A DNA stretch of 64,000 nt from Isoetes taiwanensis (taxonomy: Eukaryota > Streptophyta > Lycopodiopsida > Isoetales > Isoetaceae). The stretch covers positions 5,621,310-5,685,309 of the forward strand of contig JAJEKV010000025.1 of the NCBI GenBank assembly GCA_021234155.1, written 5' to 3'. The position numbers and the translations under genes are program-made. Positions 53,939 through 64,000 of the stretch are shown here, in pieces. A model generated the notes under the pieces. That model was not told where the DNA came from and searched no databases. It saw only the letters and a program-made list of their open reading frames with translations. The stretch's first letter is position 1. The number at the start of each line of letters is the position of its first letter.

Positions 53939-55513
53939 TGTGACGCTCCCCGAACATATACGACCCCCGGCCGTATACATACAGGGACTTTCCCCTCCCA
54001 TGGCGACCATCCCGCCACGAGCAGGGCCCTCCATCTAACCCGGGCCGTCTACATAGAGACAGCTTCGGGGTGAAGGAACCTGAGGGTCATTAAATTGCAC
54101 GCCCGATGGCCCTACGTCGCGGAAGCATGAATACAAGGTTAGCATACAACATAAATCACATATAAATATCCACCACGAGGGTGGCACATCCATCAAGTAA
54201 TGAAGGCAGCAAGAACATGCATCTAAGCTAAGAAGACACCCAAAACCCAGGTTCTACCCCTCGGACTCTAGTGGGGGGAAGCGTGGCCAATTTGGGTCTC
54301 GGGGAATTGGCGGGCCCGATCTTGGCATGGCGTTGGGCGGCATAGAACATCGGCTGGGGTTGTCCACTCCATCCGCCCCTCACATTGCACACTTTGCGGA
54401 GGGGTGCGATTCACGCTATGGCCGCTATAGCCTTAGAGACGGAGACTCCGGGGATCACCCTTTGAGTCTACTCCGGGTTTCATGACACCTTGTCCCGATG
54501 AGGCGGGTCGGGGAGGCGTCCCCTTCCGGATCACAGTGGTGTCTAGTGGGTGAGCTAGAGAATCACGTGCCCGCATCAGCGACCCCCGCATCCGTGCGGA
54601 CTTACTCTCACCTAATTCTACTCAAAGTGCATGGTGCCCCATACGGGTCACACCACTACACCCGAGTGTCGGACCCATGCCGGCCCTCCATGTGATCGGC
54701 TATCAGGCCTAGCCCACTGTAGGAGTCTCAGGAGCCTTTTATGCTCGTGCAAGACCCCACCCCCTACTTCACCACTGTGTCCCTTGTCTGGTGCTAAGCC
54801 AGACCATAGCGTCTATGACCCGGTGGGCTCTTTAGCATACGAGGCGAAACTACTAGGGTGTTAAAGGAAGCACTAGGAGCATTCTAAACTCAAGCTTAGA
54901 GGCCTCTACCCCCTATTAATCTACATTTCATGAAACTACTAACTGACCCATAGAGACATCGACCATCCCATAACAGAACATCATTCATAATTGAAAGTAT
55001 TCCTAATTACCAGAGAAGGGTTAGTCTCACCCAAAACCATCCAGAAAAGAATCCTAGAGAGTTATTCTACAATTTGCAAATTATCTACCACTAACCTGAA
55101 GTTTTAATGGACCCTTGTCAAGGGGTGCTTCCATGGGTATCTGCAATAAAAGAATAAAATAAAGGGTGTTTGGCGATCTGGGGACGAACAGCAACGGTTT
55201 CCTGAGCGCTCAGCTGCTCCTGGCTCCTTGCTGGGTCGAAATTGAGCTGATATGAGGATGGCGCCTCCCTTTGGTGGCCTAGTTTAGCAACCCTCATGCT
55301 GGCCACCCGGGTTATGCCAAATGGCGCCTTCCCACTATGAATTGACCTAATCACATGTCTTTAGATAATTATCCTTTATAATTTGGTTAACATAGCTAAT
55401 TAAATCCATTGTGGCCAACCCCCTAGTTATCATACCCTAGGTGGCGCATTTATACTAGGTGGCGTGTCAATATATTTATCACGATATCACGTATAAATAC
55501 TTGGAACGTCACA
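53939..55513 (-). repeat. Chromovirus 3' LTR
   Basis: 1,575 bases from TGTGACGCTCCC to GGAACGTCACA on the plus strand. The ends are perfect inverted TGTGACG/CGTCACA. The middle is GC-rich (54250-54850) and contains short frames of no interest. It directly adjoins the purine tract at 55514-55531. Confidence 0.8.
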
Positions 55514-55531
55514 TTCTCCCCTCCTTAGAAT
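55514..55531 (-). other. Polypurine tract
   Basis: The minus strand reads ATTCTAAGGAGGGGAGAA directly before the 3' LTR. Such a purine run primes plus-strand DNA synthesis in LTR retroelements. Confidence 0.8.
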
Positions 55532-56200
55532 TAATCTTCTGTCCTCGGCATTGGGGTTAGTCTGAGATATACTAATAAGGAAAATACATTATAAAGGACC
55601 AGGGTAATTCCTTATTTCCAAAGGTAATATATATTAAAACTTTTGAAGTTCAAAAGCGGTTTAAGCACTAAAGTGCATTTCGGATGATTTATCATAATCA
55701 AAAGTTCAAGGACCAAGGTCCAATGTCAACATTAGAACAACAAAGAAAACAAGGCGTATAGAAAATAAAAACTTGAAGAGTTCGGTCATCGGCAACCCTC
55801 TAACATTTGCGTCCGCGTCTTTGCTCGCCTGCACATGTCGGTATGTCGGTATATATATATATATATTTAGATTGTGGTTGAAGGGACCACCCCTTATAAT
55901 AACGAAATAACTCTATCTACCGGGGACCTATCATGTCTATGGTTTTGCGGTTCATTCGGCGATAGGGAATGGTGAAGTTCCCATTGTGGCAGAGATGAAC
56001 GCACCTATGATCTATATCTTTCGTAGCAAGTCGTGGTCGACTTATGACCATGTCCTAGAAGAACACAAAGGTGATCTCATCGCCGGTACGATTTTTACTT
56101 GCGATGCATCTACCCCTCTAGGGCTACTCTTGGGAATAAAGCTTCCAAGCTTACGGCTGGTCTTGGGGGTTGATAGCATCGATTGATGGTGCGGCCTTGA
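55532..56200. other. Chromovirus 3' untranslated region and C-terminal remnants
   Basis: Contains a TA run (55851-55867), and small frames without domain. The region lies between the chromodomain and the purine tract, where these elements carry a variable 3' segment. Confidence 0.5.
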
Positions 56201-56760
56201 GATTCCCGCATGAAGTCCGGATAGTGCTTGTCAAGGTCTATCTTCATCACCCAAAGTAGCATCATCAAGCTGGCAAGTGCTTCCACTTAACCAAGTATTG
56301 CAACATTTGAGTCCTTTTCGGTTTGTTTGTAAGCTCGATCAAGGAGAGTCTCGGGCACTATTTTCGGTTGCTCCTCGGTCATTTCTAGGAGGGTTGGGGT
56401 ATCCAAAACCTCCTGGGATCGAGGGTGTGTTGTTTCAAAGACTCACGTGAAAGACCTTGTGGATCTTCAAGCGGGCGGCAAATCCAAGCGATATGCACGC
56501 TCTCCAACACGCTCAATAATTTTGAGCGGTCCAGCCCATCCGGTGCCAACTTCTTTGCGGTTGCCAATCTTAAGCTTGGCTTGTTTTACCTTAATCTTCA
56601 GCCAAACGGATTAAGCCCACCTGAAAAAGCAGCGTGGTTTTACATTATATCGGCTATACTCTTGACGGACGATGACGTCGCACTAATAAGTACCCACGAA
56701 CTTCCCCGACCCGAGCTTGCATTTCTAATAGAAGTTGTTGAGAAACCTCCACTTTAGAAA
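56201..56760 (-). pseudogene. Chromovirus integrase C-terminus and chromodomain
   Basis: Minus-strand frames give KIGNRKEVGTGWAGPLKIIE and RVGERAYRLDLPP (56560-56470), the C-terminal GPY-like part, then PETLLDRAYKQTEKD (about 56350) and, after a +1 shift, QYLVKWKHLP and a DATL/DATW-like end (56320-56250). The L-V-K-W-K-x-L-P and D-A-T-W words are the chromodomain core with its aromatic cage. Two TGA codons and at least one frameshift break it. Chromodomains guide integration to histone-marked chromatin. Confidence 0.65.
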
Positions 56761-56765
56761 CGGGG

Positions 56766-57530
56766 TTATGCCATGTGTCGGGGAGTAAGGCATTGATAAC
56801 CATAATTTATCATGAAGGGAGACATTACGGAAGATTCTGTTTCATCTTTGTTGTAGGCAAACTCGACCGGATAAATATAATTGACCCATTGTGATTGCTT
56901 ACTCCACACATAACTTCTTAGCATATCCTCTATGATGCGATTTGTAAGCTCCGTCTGACCATCGGTTTGAGGATGATATGCCGTACTCATAGCAAGCTTA
57001 GTCTGAATAGTAGCAAAGAAATCTTTCGAAAGCACTTACAAATTTGGGATCTCACATGCGACACAATCACTTTCGTGGCATCCCGTGTAATCAAGATCTC
57101 TTTGGCAAAAAAGAGCAAAGATCAAAGGTTGTATCCATTGGTATGACACGGCAAGAAATGAGCCATTTTCGACAATTTGTCGAAGCGACTACCATTAAGG
57201 CATCATACCCAGGAGTTAGGGGAAGGCCGACAATGAAATCCATGGTTATCACCTCCCATTTGGCGTTAGGCACATCAAAGGTTGCAGCTTCCGAATTCTT
57301 AAGCTGCTTTCGACTTTGGTTTCTTTGACACACGACAATCGCTTAATGTACACGGCAATGTCCTTTTTCATGGAAGGCCATAAATAGGCTGGATCGGATC
57401 TTAAAGTAGGTCTTCATAAACCCGGCGTGTCCAGCTATAGGGCTATTGTGTGTCTCATGAAGAATAAGCTTCCGTACTCCTGAAGTCTGCGGCACACACA
57501 ACTTATCCTTGTGATATAACAAGTTGCCCT
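56766..57530 (-). pseudogene. Chromovirus integrase core
   Basis: From 57530 the frames read LYHKDKLCVPQTSGVRKLIL, HETHNSPIAGHAGFMKTY (zinc-domain His pair), then 57333-57091 WEVITMDFIVGLPLTPGYDA with the first catalytic Asp in MDF. 57035-56766 gives a KLAMSTAYHPQTDGQTELTN block with the catalytic Glu and VEFAYNKDETESSVMSPFMI. The segment around the second Asp (about 57070) falls at a frame break near DPKFVS. The enzyme is not intact. Confidence 0.8.
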
Positions 57531-57590
57531 CTTTCTTATAGGCACGAAAAGCCTCGCGCTCTGCATCGGTCTTGAGCTTCCTTAGCCAAA

Positions 57591-58107
57591 CTATTCCAAA
57601 TGTCCGCGAGAACTCCTGGATCCGTGGCCAAGGTCCGCTCTATCATTTCCCAAACTCACTAGTGGCGTAGAAATAGCATTACAATGGGTTCGGGTCACCA
57701 AGGGATGGCGTGATAAAGCATCCGCAACCACATTGTGCTTGCCAGGCTTATACATAATCTCAAAATCATACTCCTCGAGAAATTCCATCCATCTTCTCTG
57801 ACGGAGGTTGAGGTTCGGTTTGGGTGGATAAATAATTGAGAGACTTTGATGATCCAGTATCCAATTGGAATCTTCTACCAAGAAGGTAGTGTCTCCATAT
57901 CCATGAGCACGGACAACGACTAACAATTCCTGATCATGGGTAGGATATCGCCGCTTTCTGTTTACGTTCATTTTCTTTGAGTCATAGGCAATAACTCTCC
58001 CCTCCTGCATTAGGACCCTCCGTTGCAATCTTGCGGCATCCGTCGCCACCGGTTTATCCCGTCGGGGATCGGGCAATGTGAGAATTGGTGCTGATGTTAA
58101 GGCATCC
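57591..58107 (-). pseudogene. Chromovirus RNase H
   Basis: The 161-codon frame has LMQEGRVIAYDSKKMNVNRK, a YPTHDQELLVVVRAHGYGDT block (Glu), HQSLSIIYPPKPNLNLRQRR and KPGKHNVVADALSRHP, the standard end of gypsy RNase H. The usual aspartate start (D-A-S) is lost in a frame break near 58040. It continues from RT with a gap of about 30 bases. Confidence 0.8.
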
Positions 58108-58900
58108 TTAAGTGCTTTGGAAACTTTCCTGAACTTTTGTCTTCCAGTGGTCCATCCAATCTTTCACCTTCTCATGCTTTGTGAGATTTGTAAGAGGAGC
58201 TGCGATCTTCGCAAAATCCTTCACAAATTTTCGATAGTAGCCTGCTAGTCCCAAGAAACTCCGGACTTCGGAAACATTCGCGGGAATAGGCCATTCTCTT
58301 ATGGCCTCTATCTTTGCCGGGTCTGTAGCAATTCCCTCTGCCGAAATGATATGGCCCAAATAATCGACCTTTGGAGTGGCAAACTTGCACTTAGAGAACT
58401 TGGCATAGAGCTGATGACGCCTTAGCTTTTGTAGGGCTAATCTAAGATGCTTCTCATGCTCCTCGAGGGTCTTACTATAGATGAGAATGTCATCGAAGAA
58501 AATAACAACAAAATCATCCAGATATTGCCGAAAGACATCATTCATTAGTCGCATGAAAGTTGCTGGGGCATTAGTTAGTCCAAAAGGCATAACTGTAAAT
58601 TCATAATGCCCATATCTAGTGCGAAAAGCAGATTTATGGATGTCCTCCTCTTTAATCCTTATCGATGGTATCCTGGGCGTAGATCAATCTTTGAGAAATA
58701 CTTAGCCCCTTGTAACTGATCCATTAGGTCATCTGCCCTAGGCAAAGCATAGCGATTCTTGATGGTATGCTTGTTATGTTGCCGGTAATCAATACACATC
58801 CTCAGCGAGCCGTCCTTTTTCTTAACGAAGAGAATAGGGGCGCCAAAAGGCGAAACACTAGGTCGGATGAAACCTAGGTTTAGTAGCTCCTGAAGTTGCT
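58108..58900 (-). pseudogene. Chromovirus reverse transcriptase
   Basis: The N-terminal part (58890-58610) reads [31 protein letters not shown] and [14 protein letters not shown] (first catalytic Asp). The 160-codon frame from 58590 has [20 protein letters not shown], then [20 protein letters not shown], where the DD is the catalytic box, and the thumb and connection ([40 protein letters not shown]). A break near 58640 separates the two. The family match is strong. Confidence 0.9.
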
Positions 58901-59149
58901 TCTTAAGTTACGCCAATTCAGAGGACTCATACAGTGCGGGGCCTTGCTAGTAGGCTTGGTACCCGGCTCTAAAGCTATTTCACATTCCACCCCTCTGAAA
59001 GGAGGAAGCTTCTGAATCTCATCTGGGAAAAGGTCACCAAATTCCCGGAGAAGACGAGCAATCCCTTCTGGCAAGGTATCGATTACTTGCTTCGTTTTAG
59101 CATCGACTCTATGGGCCTTAAGGGAAATGATGCAAAGGAGCTTTTCCTT

Positions 59150-59600
59150 GCGTATAGCTTTATCTAAGCTGTGGATGGACATAGGCGCATGATAGGGTTG
59201 AAGGGTTCACCTTTAATAGTCCGCGGGCTCCATTAAGCTGCGTTGAAGGTAACTTCCCTCTTCTCGCGGTCTCTATGTTGGCTTTTCTTGGGATGCCAAG
59301 AATTCCATACCAACAATGAGGTCATATTTACCAATGTCCATCAACTTTCGGCACCCAAAGCCAGCACCCAGATTGGTGCACACAGCATTGCATCTTAAGA
59401 TTGATCACGATGGCCATGAGTATGCTATTACCTTACACCTTACCAGCGGCTAGAGTGCTATATGAGGCCTTGGTCGAGACCTTAATGTTTCAAAGCATGT
59501 AAGACCTGAGCTATTCTAGGGGAAGCAAAATTATGTGTACTTCCCTGACCTTACCACTGGCTAGTATCCATAAAATTACAAAAGGCTTCTTTATTCTCTA
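59150..59600 (-). pseudogene. Chromovirus protease region
   Basis: The minus strand near 59340-59290 gives MDIGKYDLIVGMEFLASQEK, matching the second half of gypsy protease (x-D-x-I-L-G-M-x-W-L). The first half with the D-S-G active site is not legible, because 59600-59400 is full of frame changes. The next frame, 59182-58880, contains PEGIARLLREFGDLFPDEIQ, the usual linker before RT. Confidence 0.6.
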
Positions 59601-60850
59601 CTTGACCTATGGTGGAAATGAGGCTTCTGACAGGCCTGACTTCGGCATTCTTAGGTTTCTATAAATGCAAGAATATGAGATGCACCATGAATATACTTTC
59701 GGGAGCCTCGTCCTCGGCGGTAAAGGTTGTCTCCGACTCGTCCCAATCGAGAATTGACCATGGCCAGTAGGCGTCTGCGTAACATAAGGGCGATTGTGCA
59801 TAAAGTGCCAGGTCGCATACACACTGTAACATGCCTTATCCGGTGGGCTGTTCTCGGCCTCCTTATGGAATAGGCGTAAGAGGTTTATTACTTCCTTGCC
59901 GACATTGCTCTGTTTGTCGGTTGTCTTTGAAAGTAACTTTCTTTTCTGCCGGCTATCTGATTACGTTGAGAAGGGCCCTACTTGGCGAACGGGGTTTGTA
60001 TGGTGTGGCTGGCGGGCACTGCCAATAAGGAGTAGGGCCAGCTGGTCTTGATTTCTTGGTGTGTCCTCCTCGAGGCTCAATGCCTTAGCCTCGGCCTCCA
60101 TAATTGATTTTGGGTCTATGGCCTTAACCATCCGTTTAATTGATGGGGCCAACCCTTCAATATAACCCTCTCTGGCTCTCTTTTCATTCATTCACGGAAC
60201 ATATAGCCTCAAGCGCATAAACTCATCGGTGTAAGCTTTGGCCAGACATACCCTTCGCTCCAACCTATAGAAGGTTTGAATCTGGCGGCATTTGTGCGCC
60301 ACGAGGCACATAATGCGACTTGAACGCATTGGCGAACTTCACGAAGTTGCATCTGCTCTGTCCGGATGCTTGGCCACGCATAGCCCTTCCACCAAATCTG
60401 AGGCTCTCTGTAAGGTTGGTGGTGGCAACCTTTCTGTATCCTTCTCTGTCATTCCATAAGACTTCCCAAACTCCTTCATCTCATCCAACCGGGATTAGGC
60501 ATTTAAGCGCCTCTGGATTTCCCATCAAAGCCGGGCCAATTTCCTATTCTTCCATATACTAGTTATAGGTTTGTATCAACCGTCTTCACGGTACTCTTTG
60601 TCTCGGCTTTGCATGGTCACCCGTCTGGAGATGAACCGAAGACACGAAGTGGTTGGATGTGAGGAAGTGGCACTATCCTTAGAGGAACCGGTGGCGCTTA
60701 GCATGAGGCCTCCTCGGTGCAGTCTGTCTGGGGCTAGCTCGAGGGAGATGGCTGTTGTCGCGAGTGGACTTCGGTGGTAGCGGAGGTAACTTCCGGTCCA
60801 TCTTCACGGTTTGTTCGCGGCGGGTTGGCATGCAATACATAGGCACATAA
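59600..60850 (-). pseudogene. Chromovirus gag region
   Basis: Pieces of gag are visible: FVKFANAFKSHYVP (about 60340-60300), then 60191-59961 with REGYIEGLAPSIKRMVKAID and PKSIMEAEAKALSLEED, the usual end of the gag core. A zinc-knuckle-like CYSVCDLALYAQSPLC sits near 59830-59790, without clear His. Stops are frequent. The coding start is not determinable. Confidence 0.5.
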
Positions 60851-60914
60851 TTAGCCTAAGCGCCTTTTCATTAACATCGGTTCTGTTCGAATTGACCCTC
60901 TTGGCATTGGAGGG

Positions 60915-62195
60915 TGTCACGCCAAAGCGGCGTTCACGGGCACCGTCTAAATCGAGCATGAAAAAGGTATAAGCATATTTATAGCAGACAAATTCTTACA
61001 AATTGTATCATGTCGAGGGTAAAGGGGTAGAGAACACAAAGGAAATTTATTATTATAAGAGGAAAAACTTTCCTATTACGGTTTCACACCAAAAGTTGGT
61101 ACAGGATTATTATACAAAGATAACATGATACAACTGGAACTTAGAGTGAACTCACAGATAGTATAAAAAAAAACAAAACTAGAAAGATCCGGCCTAGGGG
61201 TTCGCAAAGGGGTACAGAATTGAATAGCGGACACTCTCACGCACAGCCCTAACGAGCTTGTAGCGTGCCGGGGCTTGGACAATCAGCGGTTGGTATTCCC
61301 ATGTTGGGCTAACAATGAGAAGATTGAAAAGCCTTCATAAAACATAGAAGAGTTGCCCGCGGTGGTCATTGGCGACCTCGAAAAGCCTCGTGCTGCTCAT
61401 ACTCCAATAGTCCTGTGCGGCACATGGTCGACTTGAGGTCCTCAAAAGCTCATTCCCTAAGGATGTTAACTATCTCCAACCCTTTTTCAACATCATAGGG
61501 TTCTCACGGTGGCGGGGTTCCATCTCATAGCCTTCATCCCATTCGGGATATTAGCCATATCTCGGCCATAGTCACCTTTCTGGCGGCACAGGATCATCCC
61601 TCCTTATCATGTCATGTAATCCTCTCCTCATATTCCCAAAGGGTCTCTTACGCAAGAGAATTAAAATGAATATAGAGGGTTGGATAGTTTTGTTATAGAC
61701 CAACTTCGAATAACCAGCAAAACACATGGTAGAAGGAATAATTTTTAATTGTATTCATAAAGATAGTAATTTCAATCGATGAAAAGAAAGATGTATCATA
61801 TTATAAAGTGGCTAAAAAATTTGCCAACCCAAAATTCCACAATCATACATAATACAAAAATCGTTAGTACAATTAGTTTAAGAGCTAGGTCCTCCCTCTT
61901 CATCCAAGTAGGCCTAGGAGGTGGTGGAGGCGATTGGTGTCGCAACGTGAAGTCACCCGGGGTCTCTTGTGGCAGCCGCAAATAGAGGCAACCTACGGTG
62001 GATGAAACAGCGGCCAATGGGGCTGCCGTGAGGGAGCTTCATGCTCATCCGAGCGCCAATATCCTGACCTAAGGCCGTCCGGGGCAAGATCTAAATCGCC
62101 GCAGTACATAAATAAGCGTCATACGATAGGGGGGAGCTTCTTGTGCCCGGCGAGTAGAAACACGGAGGACCCACCCGCGAAGCTTCACCTCGGCC
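60915..62195. other. Possible LTR start, otherwise unrecognised
   Basis: TGTCACGCCAAAGCGGCG begins at 60915, just where the 5' LTR of the chromovirus should start and in the style of gypsy LTRs. It does not align with the 3' LTR at 53939-55513. Short minus frames at 61282-61076 and 62017-61796 show no domain. The GC content rises from 61900 onward. Confidence 0.35.
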
Positions 62196-63331
62196 CTAAA
62201 TCCGGGCTATAAAAGGACTTGGCCGTGTGTCGAAGGCTGACAAAAAAAGCGGGTAAGGTGGTTGCCGATACCTTCCCTTCTTGGGGGTCTCTGATGTGGC
62301 CACCTCCTTATCCAAATCCATGGAAACCTCCTCTTCCTTAAGTTCTTGCTGCTCCTCCTTCACATGAGCGGGGTTATGATATAAATCCTCTCCCTCGTCA
62401 TCTGAACCGCAGGGAACCTCAACCATATTAATATTTGGGGCGTGAGGTCCCATAGCCGTGAAGGCATCTGGGTGAGGGCCGAGAGGCCGGCTCACATCCG
62501 CGAAGTCCCGAAGGCGTAGTAGAGTCTCAGCCGGCTCTATATGGTCTCTTAGGCGGAGGCCCAGCAGGCTGCTTTGCACCTCGGAGGAAGCTCAATAGAA
62601 GTGAAGTCAATGAAGTCGTCCATGCAATACTCCAAGCTCATAAAGCCGCGTGGTCTTTACGGCTTGCGCCTAATTCCGACCACCATGTGATAAGTCCGGA
62701 TAATATCATCCGAGGAGAAGATATTCTTGCCCTTGGAGATAGATAACGGAAGGGCATCCAGCCACGACAAGCCTCTGACTTGCTCGTAGCGGTGGCGGCT
62801 CTTCCGCTTGCTTCCAGCGGGCGAAATCGCCCATGCCTATGTGTTCGTCTTCCCCTCCTCCTCGGAGACTTCGGGCGGTTGCCTTTCTCTGAGCAAGGTT
62901 TCATCCTCGGCGTATTGGTCCATGAGGATAGCTAGGCGCGGCGACCTCAAGGTATTGCCGCCCCTGATCTTTACTGCGGGCGGCGGTGTTTGCCCCATCG
63001 GACTTTCCCTTGAGGACATCATATGCATGAGTGTCTCCCCCAGCATCTCTCGGACTACCTCCCTCTCCGGATCTGGTGGGAGGATCCCCAAGAAGGAATA
63101 CCACGGAGGAGCATCTCCTCCTGTAGAAATCAAAAAATCCGGCGGGTGGGTGCCTGCATGTTGGCAAGGAGATCTAGGCGCTGGCATAGCAAAGGCCATG
63201 GCCAGGTCGAAAGGGACTTGCGGATCCCATTGCTCTCCGTCATGGTACCAGGCGACAATGTCAGCGGCGGCCATGGCGCCAGAAGGGAGGAGGAAGCAAG
63301 AAAATGGAAGAGAACAAGTTGGAGTTCCCAC
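62196..63331 (-). pseudogene. Unrecognised GC-rich coding region with acidic C-terminal part
   Basis: The minus frame 63331-62837 (164 codons; a likely start is the ATG at about 63274, giving MAAADIVAWYHDGEQWD) has a PPEVSEEEG end. After a frame change, 62830-62600 reads RKSRHRYEQVRGLSWLDALP and SLEYCMDDFIDFTSIELPP. 62579-62196 (127 codons) has an acidic stretch PCGSDDEGEDLYHNPAHVKE and a SETPKKGRYRQPPYPLFL end. The wording is that of one protein of about 370 residues broken by two indels. I do not know the family. It could be a host gene or an extra ORF of an LTR element, and it lies about 150 bases from a histone-like remnant. Confidence 0.35.
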
Positions 63332-63486
63332 TAAAAACCCTTTTTAACCCCTTTTTATTATTACGCTGATGTCAGCAAATTTCATATTTAAAATAAAATA
63401 TAAAGTTCTCAATACAACTTCAACTTAAGACAAAAAGAGTTTTTATTATTTATTCGGAAAAGAAAATATGTACAATGCGGAGGCCA
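63332..63486. other. Spacer between the histone-like remnant and its left neighbour
   Basis: AT-rich (63355-63470), with TTTTATTATTATTACG and AAAATAAAATATAAAG. It could hold the 3' untranslated part of the histone-like sequence and the upstream flank of the frame to the left. No clear polyadenylation or TATA signal can be assigned. Confidence 0.3.
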
Positions 63487-63840
63487 TCAAAATATGCTAA
63501 GGATGCTCCCCAGAATCCCTACGGTGAGGGCTAAGTCCTTTGGCATAATGGTAACTCTCTTTGCATGAATCGCGCAAAGGTTAGCGTCACCAAAAAGTGC
63601 CACCAAGTAGGCTTCAGCAGCCTCTTGGAGTGCCAAAATTGCAAAGGTCTGGAAACGGAGGTCGGTCTTGAACTGCTGCGCGATCTCGTTACCGACCCTA
63701 CGGAAGGAAGCTTCAAATATTAGAAGGCTGGGTGGACTTCCGAAACTTGCGGATTTCCTTAAGGCCCGCGATCCGGGTCGATACCGATGGGGCTTCCTTT
63801 GTGGGGCGGGTTTTGTAGGCCGGCCGGTCTTGGCACCGTC
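63487..63840 (-). pseudogene. Histone H3-like remnant
   Basis: The minus strand gives [10 protein letters not shown] (frame 1, 63795-63765), [11 protein letters not shown] (frame 2, 63758-63726), then frame 1 again with [40 protein letters not shown] and [13 protein letters not shown] (63705-63535), and finally HRRDSGEHP with a stop (frame 3, to 63497). This is the αN helix and histone fold of H3, where canonical H3 has [13 protein letters not shown] and [20 protein letters not shown]. Loop 1 is of canonical length, which argues against a centromeric H3. Three frameshifts break it. The N-terminal tail is not recognisable. A decayed H3 gene or assembly indels are both possible. Confidence 0.7.
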
Positions 63841-64000
63841 TTAAGCATGCCAAATTTGGTCGGGGAGTCATTCACCGGCTTTGTCTCCATTGGAAGGTAT
63901 TCTTGCCAAAAAGCTCAAACTGGTCCTTAGTTTCTCCTTGTATTGACTACCGGTCTTTTCGGGCTAAACCCTTCCTCCCAAGTTAATGGTTACATGTTAC
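63841..64000. other. No feature; right edge
   Basis: On the minus strand an ATG near 63892 opens [20 protein letters not shown], which might be the N-terminal part of the histone-like protein in yet another frame. This is uncertain. Confidence 0.25.

Larger units (their letters stand above)
53939..60914 (-). mobile_element. Chromodomain Ty3/gypsy element (chromovirus)
   Basis: Minus-strand element with a 3' LTR at 53939-55513 and the order gag (60800-59830), protease (59560-59190), RT (59180-58108), RNase H (58076-57591), integrase (57530-56766) and chromodomain (about 56330-56210). A clear polypurine tract adjoins the LTR. A chromodomain after integrase defines the chromovirus clade, which targets heterochromatin. 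Several frames are lost and coding is inactive. A matching 5' LTR is not seen at 60915, where TGTCACG starts an unrelated-looking sequence. Confidence 0.85.

Noticed and set aside
54498-54864. Plus-strand frames of 65 and 77 codons
   Set aside because: They lie within the GC-rich middle of the chromovirus LTR and show no domain.
62808-63347. 179-codon plus-strand frame
   Set aside because: It is the mirror of the minus-strand frame with more protein-like wording; its own translation is Ser, Gly and Pro-rich without a domain.
63487-63840. Centromeric histone (CENH3)
   Set aside because: Loop 1 has canonical H3 length and the KTDLRFQ segment is that of H3; CENH3 usually has an extended, different loop 1.

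Overview
The window looks like nuclear DNA from a land plant with a repeat-rich genome. The evidence is plant-type L1-like LINEs with a DUF4283-like ORF1, two Ty3/gypsy lineages (one with a chromodomain), several Ty1/copia remnants, an hAT-like remnant, a PLATZ-like zinc-binding coding remnant and a histone H3-like remnant. Nothing fixes the species. I see no intact host gene, no rRNA or convincing tRNA gene, and no bacterial-type operon. Nearly every recognisable protein is broken by frameshifts or stops, so most coding entries are given as pseudogenes. Sequence alone does not separate genuine decay from small-indel assembly error.

Left part (1-24 kb). A degenerate L1-type LINE runs leftward off the window edge (1-3136). 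It is followed by a dispersed repeat (R1) and a foldback element that recur elsewhere, unrecognised exon-like fragments (4.6-6.1 kb), a copia RNase H scrap (6.6-6.9 kb), an hAT-like transposase remnant (7.4-8.3 kb), the 3' end of a second LINE (LINE-B, 9.3-10.8 kb), a second R1 and foldback pair in opposite orientation (10.9-12.4 kb), an unrecognised coiled-coil coding region (12.4-13.9 kb) and a Ty3/gypsy pol (15.5-19 kb). Next come about 1.1-kb repeat units (19.0-22.1 kb), a polypyrimidine tract and a 255-bp tandem duplication.

Middle (24.5-38.5 kb). A 7.5-kb segment (24538-32049) is bounded by similar inverted ends and may be one large DNA transposon. It holds arrays of a 16-bp palindrome, AT tracts and an AGATTC-type minisatellite. 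To its right are a PLATZ-like coding remnant (32.7-33.2 kb), a third foldback copy, a third LINE (LINE-C, 34.5-36.4 kb) and unrecognised exon-like fragments (37-38.1 kb).

Right part (38.5-64 kb). LINE-D runs from about 38.5 to 49.5 kb and is split by a complete copia element (42459-48238) with two LTRs and a 5-bp target duplication. Upstream of LINE-D ORF1 are three or four short repeats whose predicted hairpins show compensatory changes. After a CpG-rich stretch and a copia gag-protease scrap comes a chromodomain gypsy element (53.9-60.9 kb) on the minus strand. The right end carries a GC-rich unrecognised coding region (62.2-63.3 kb) and a histone H3-like remnant (63.5-63.8 kb).
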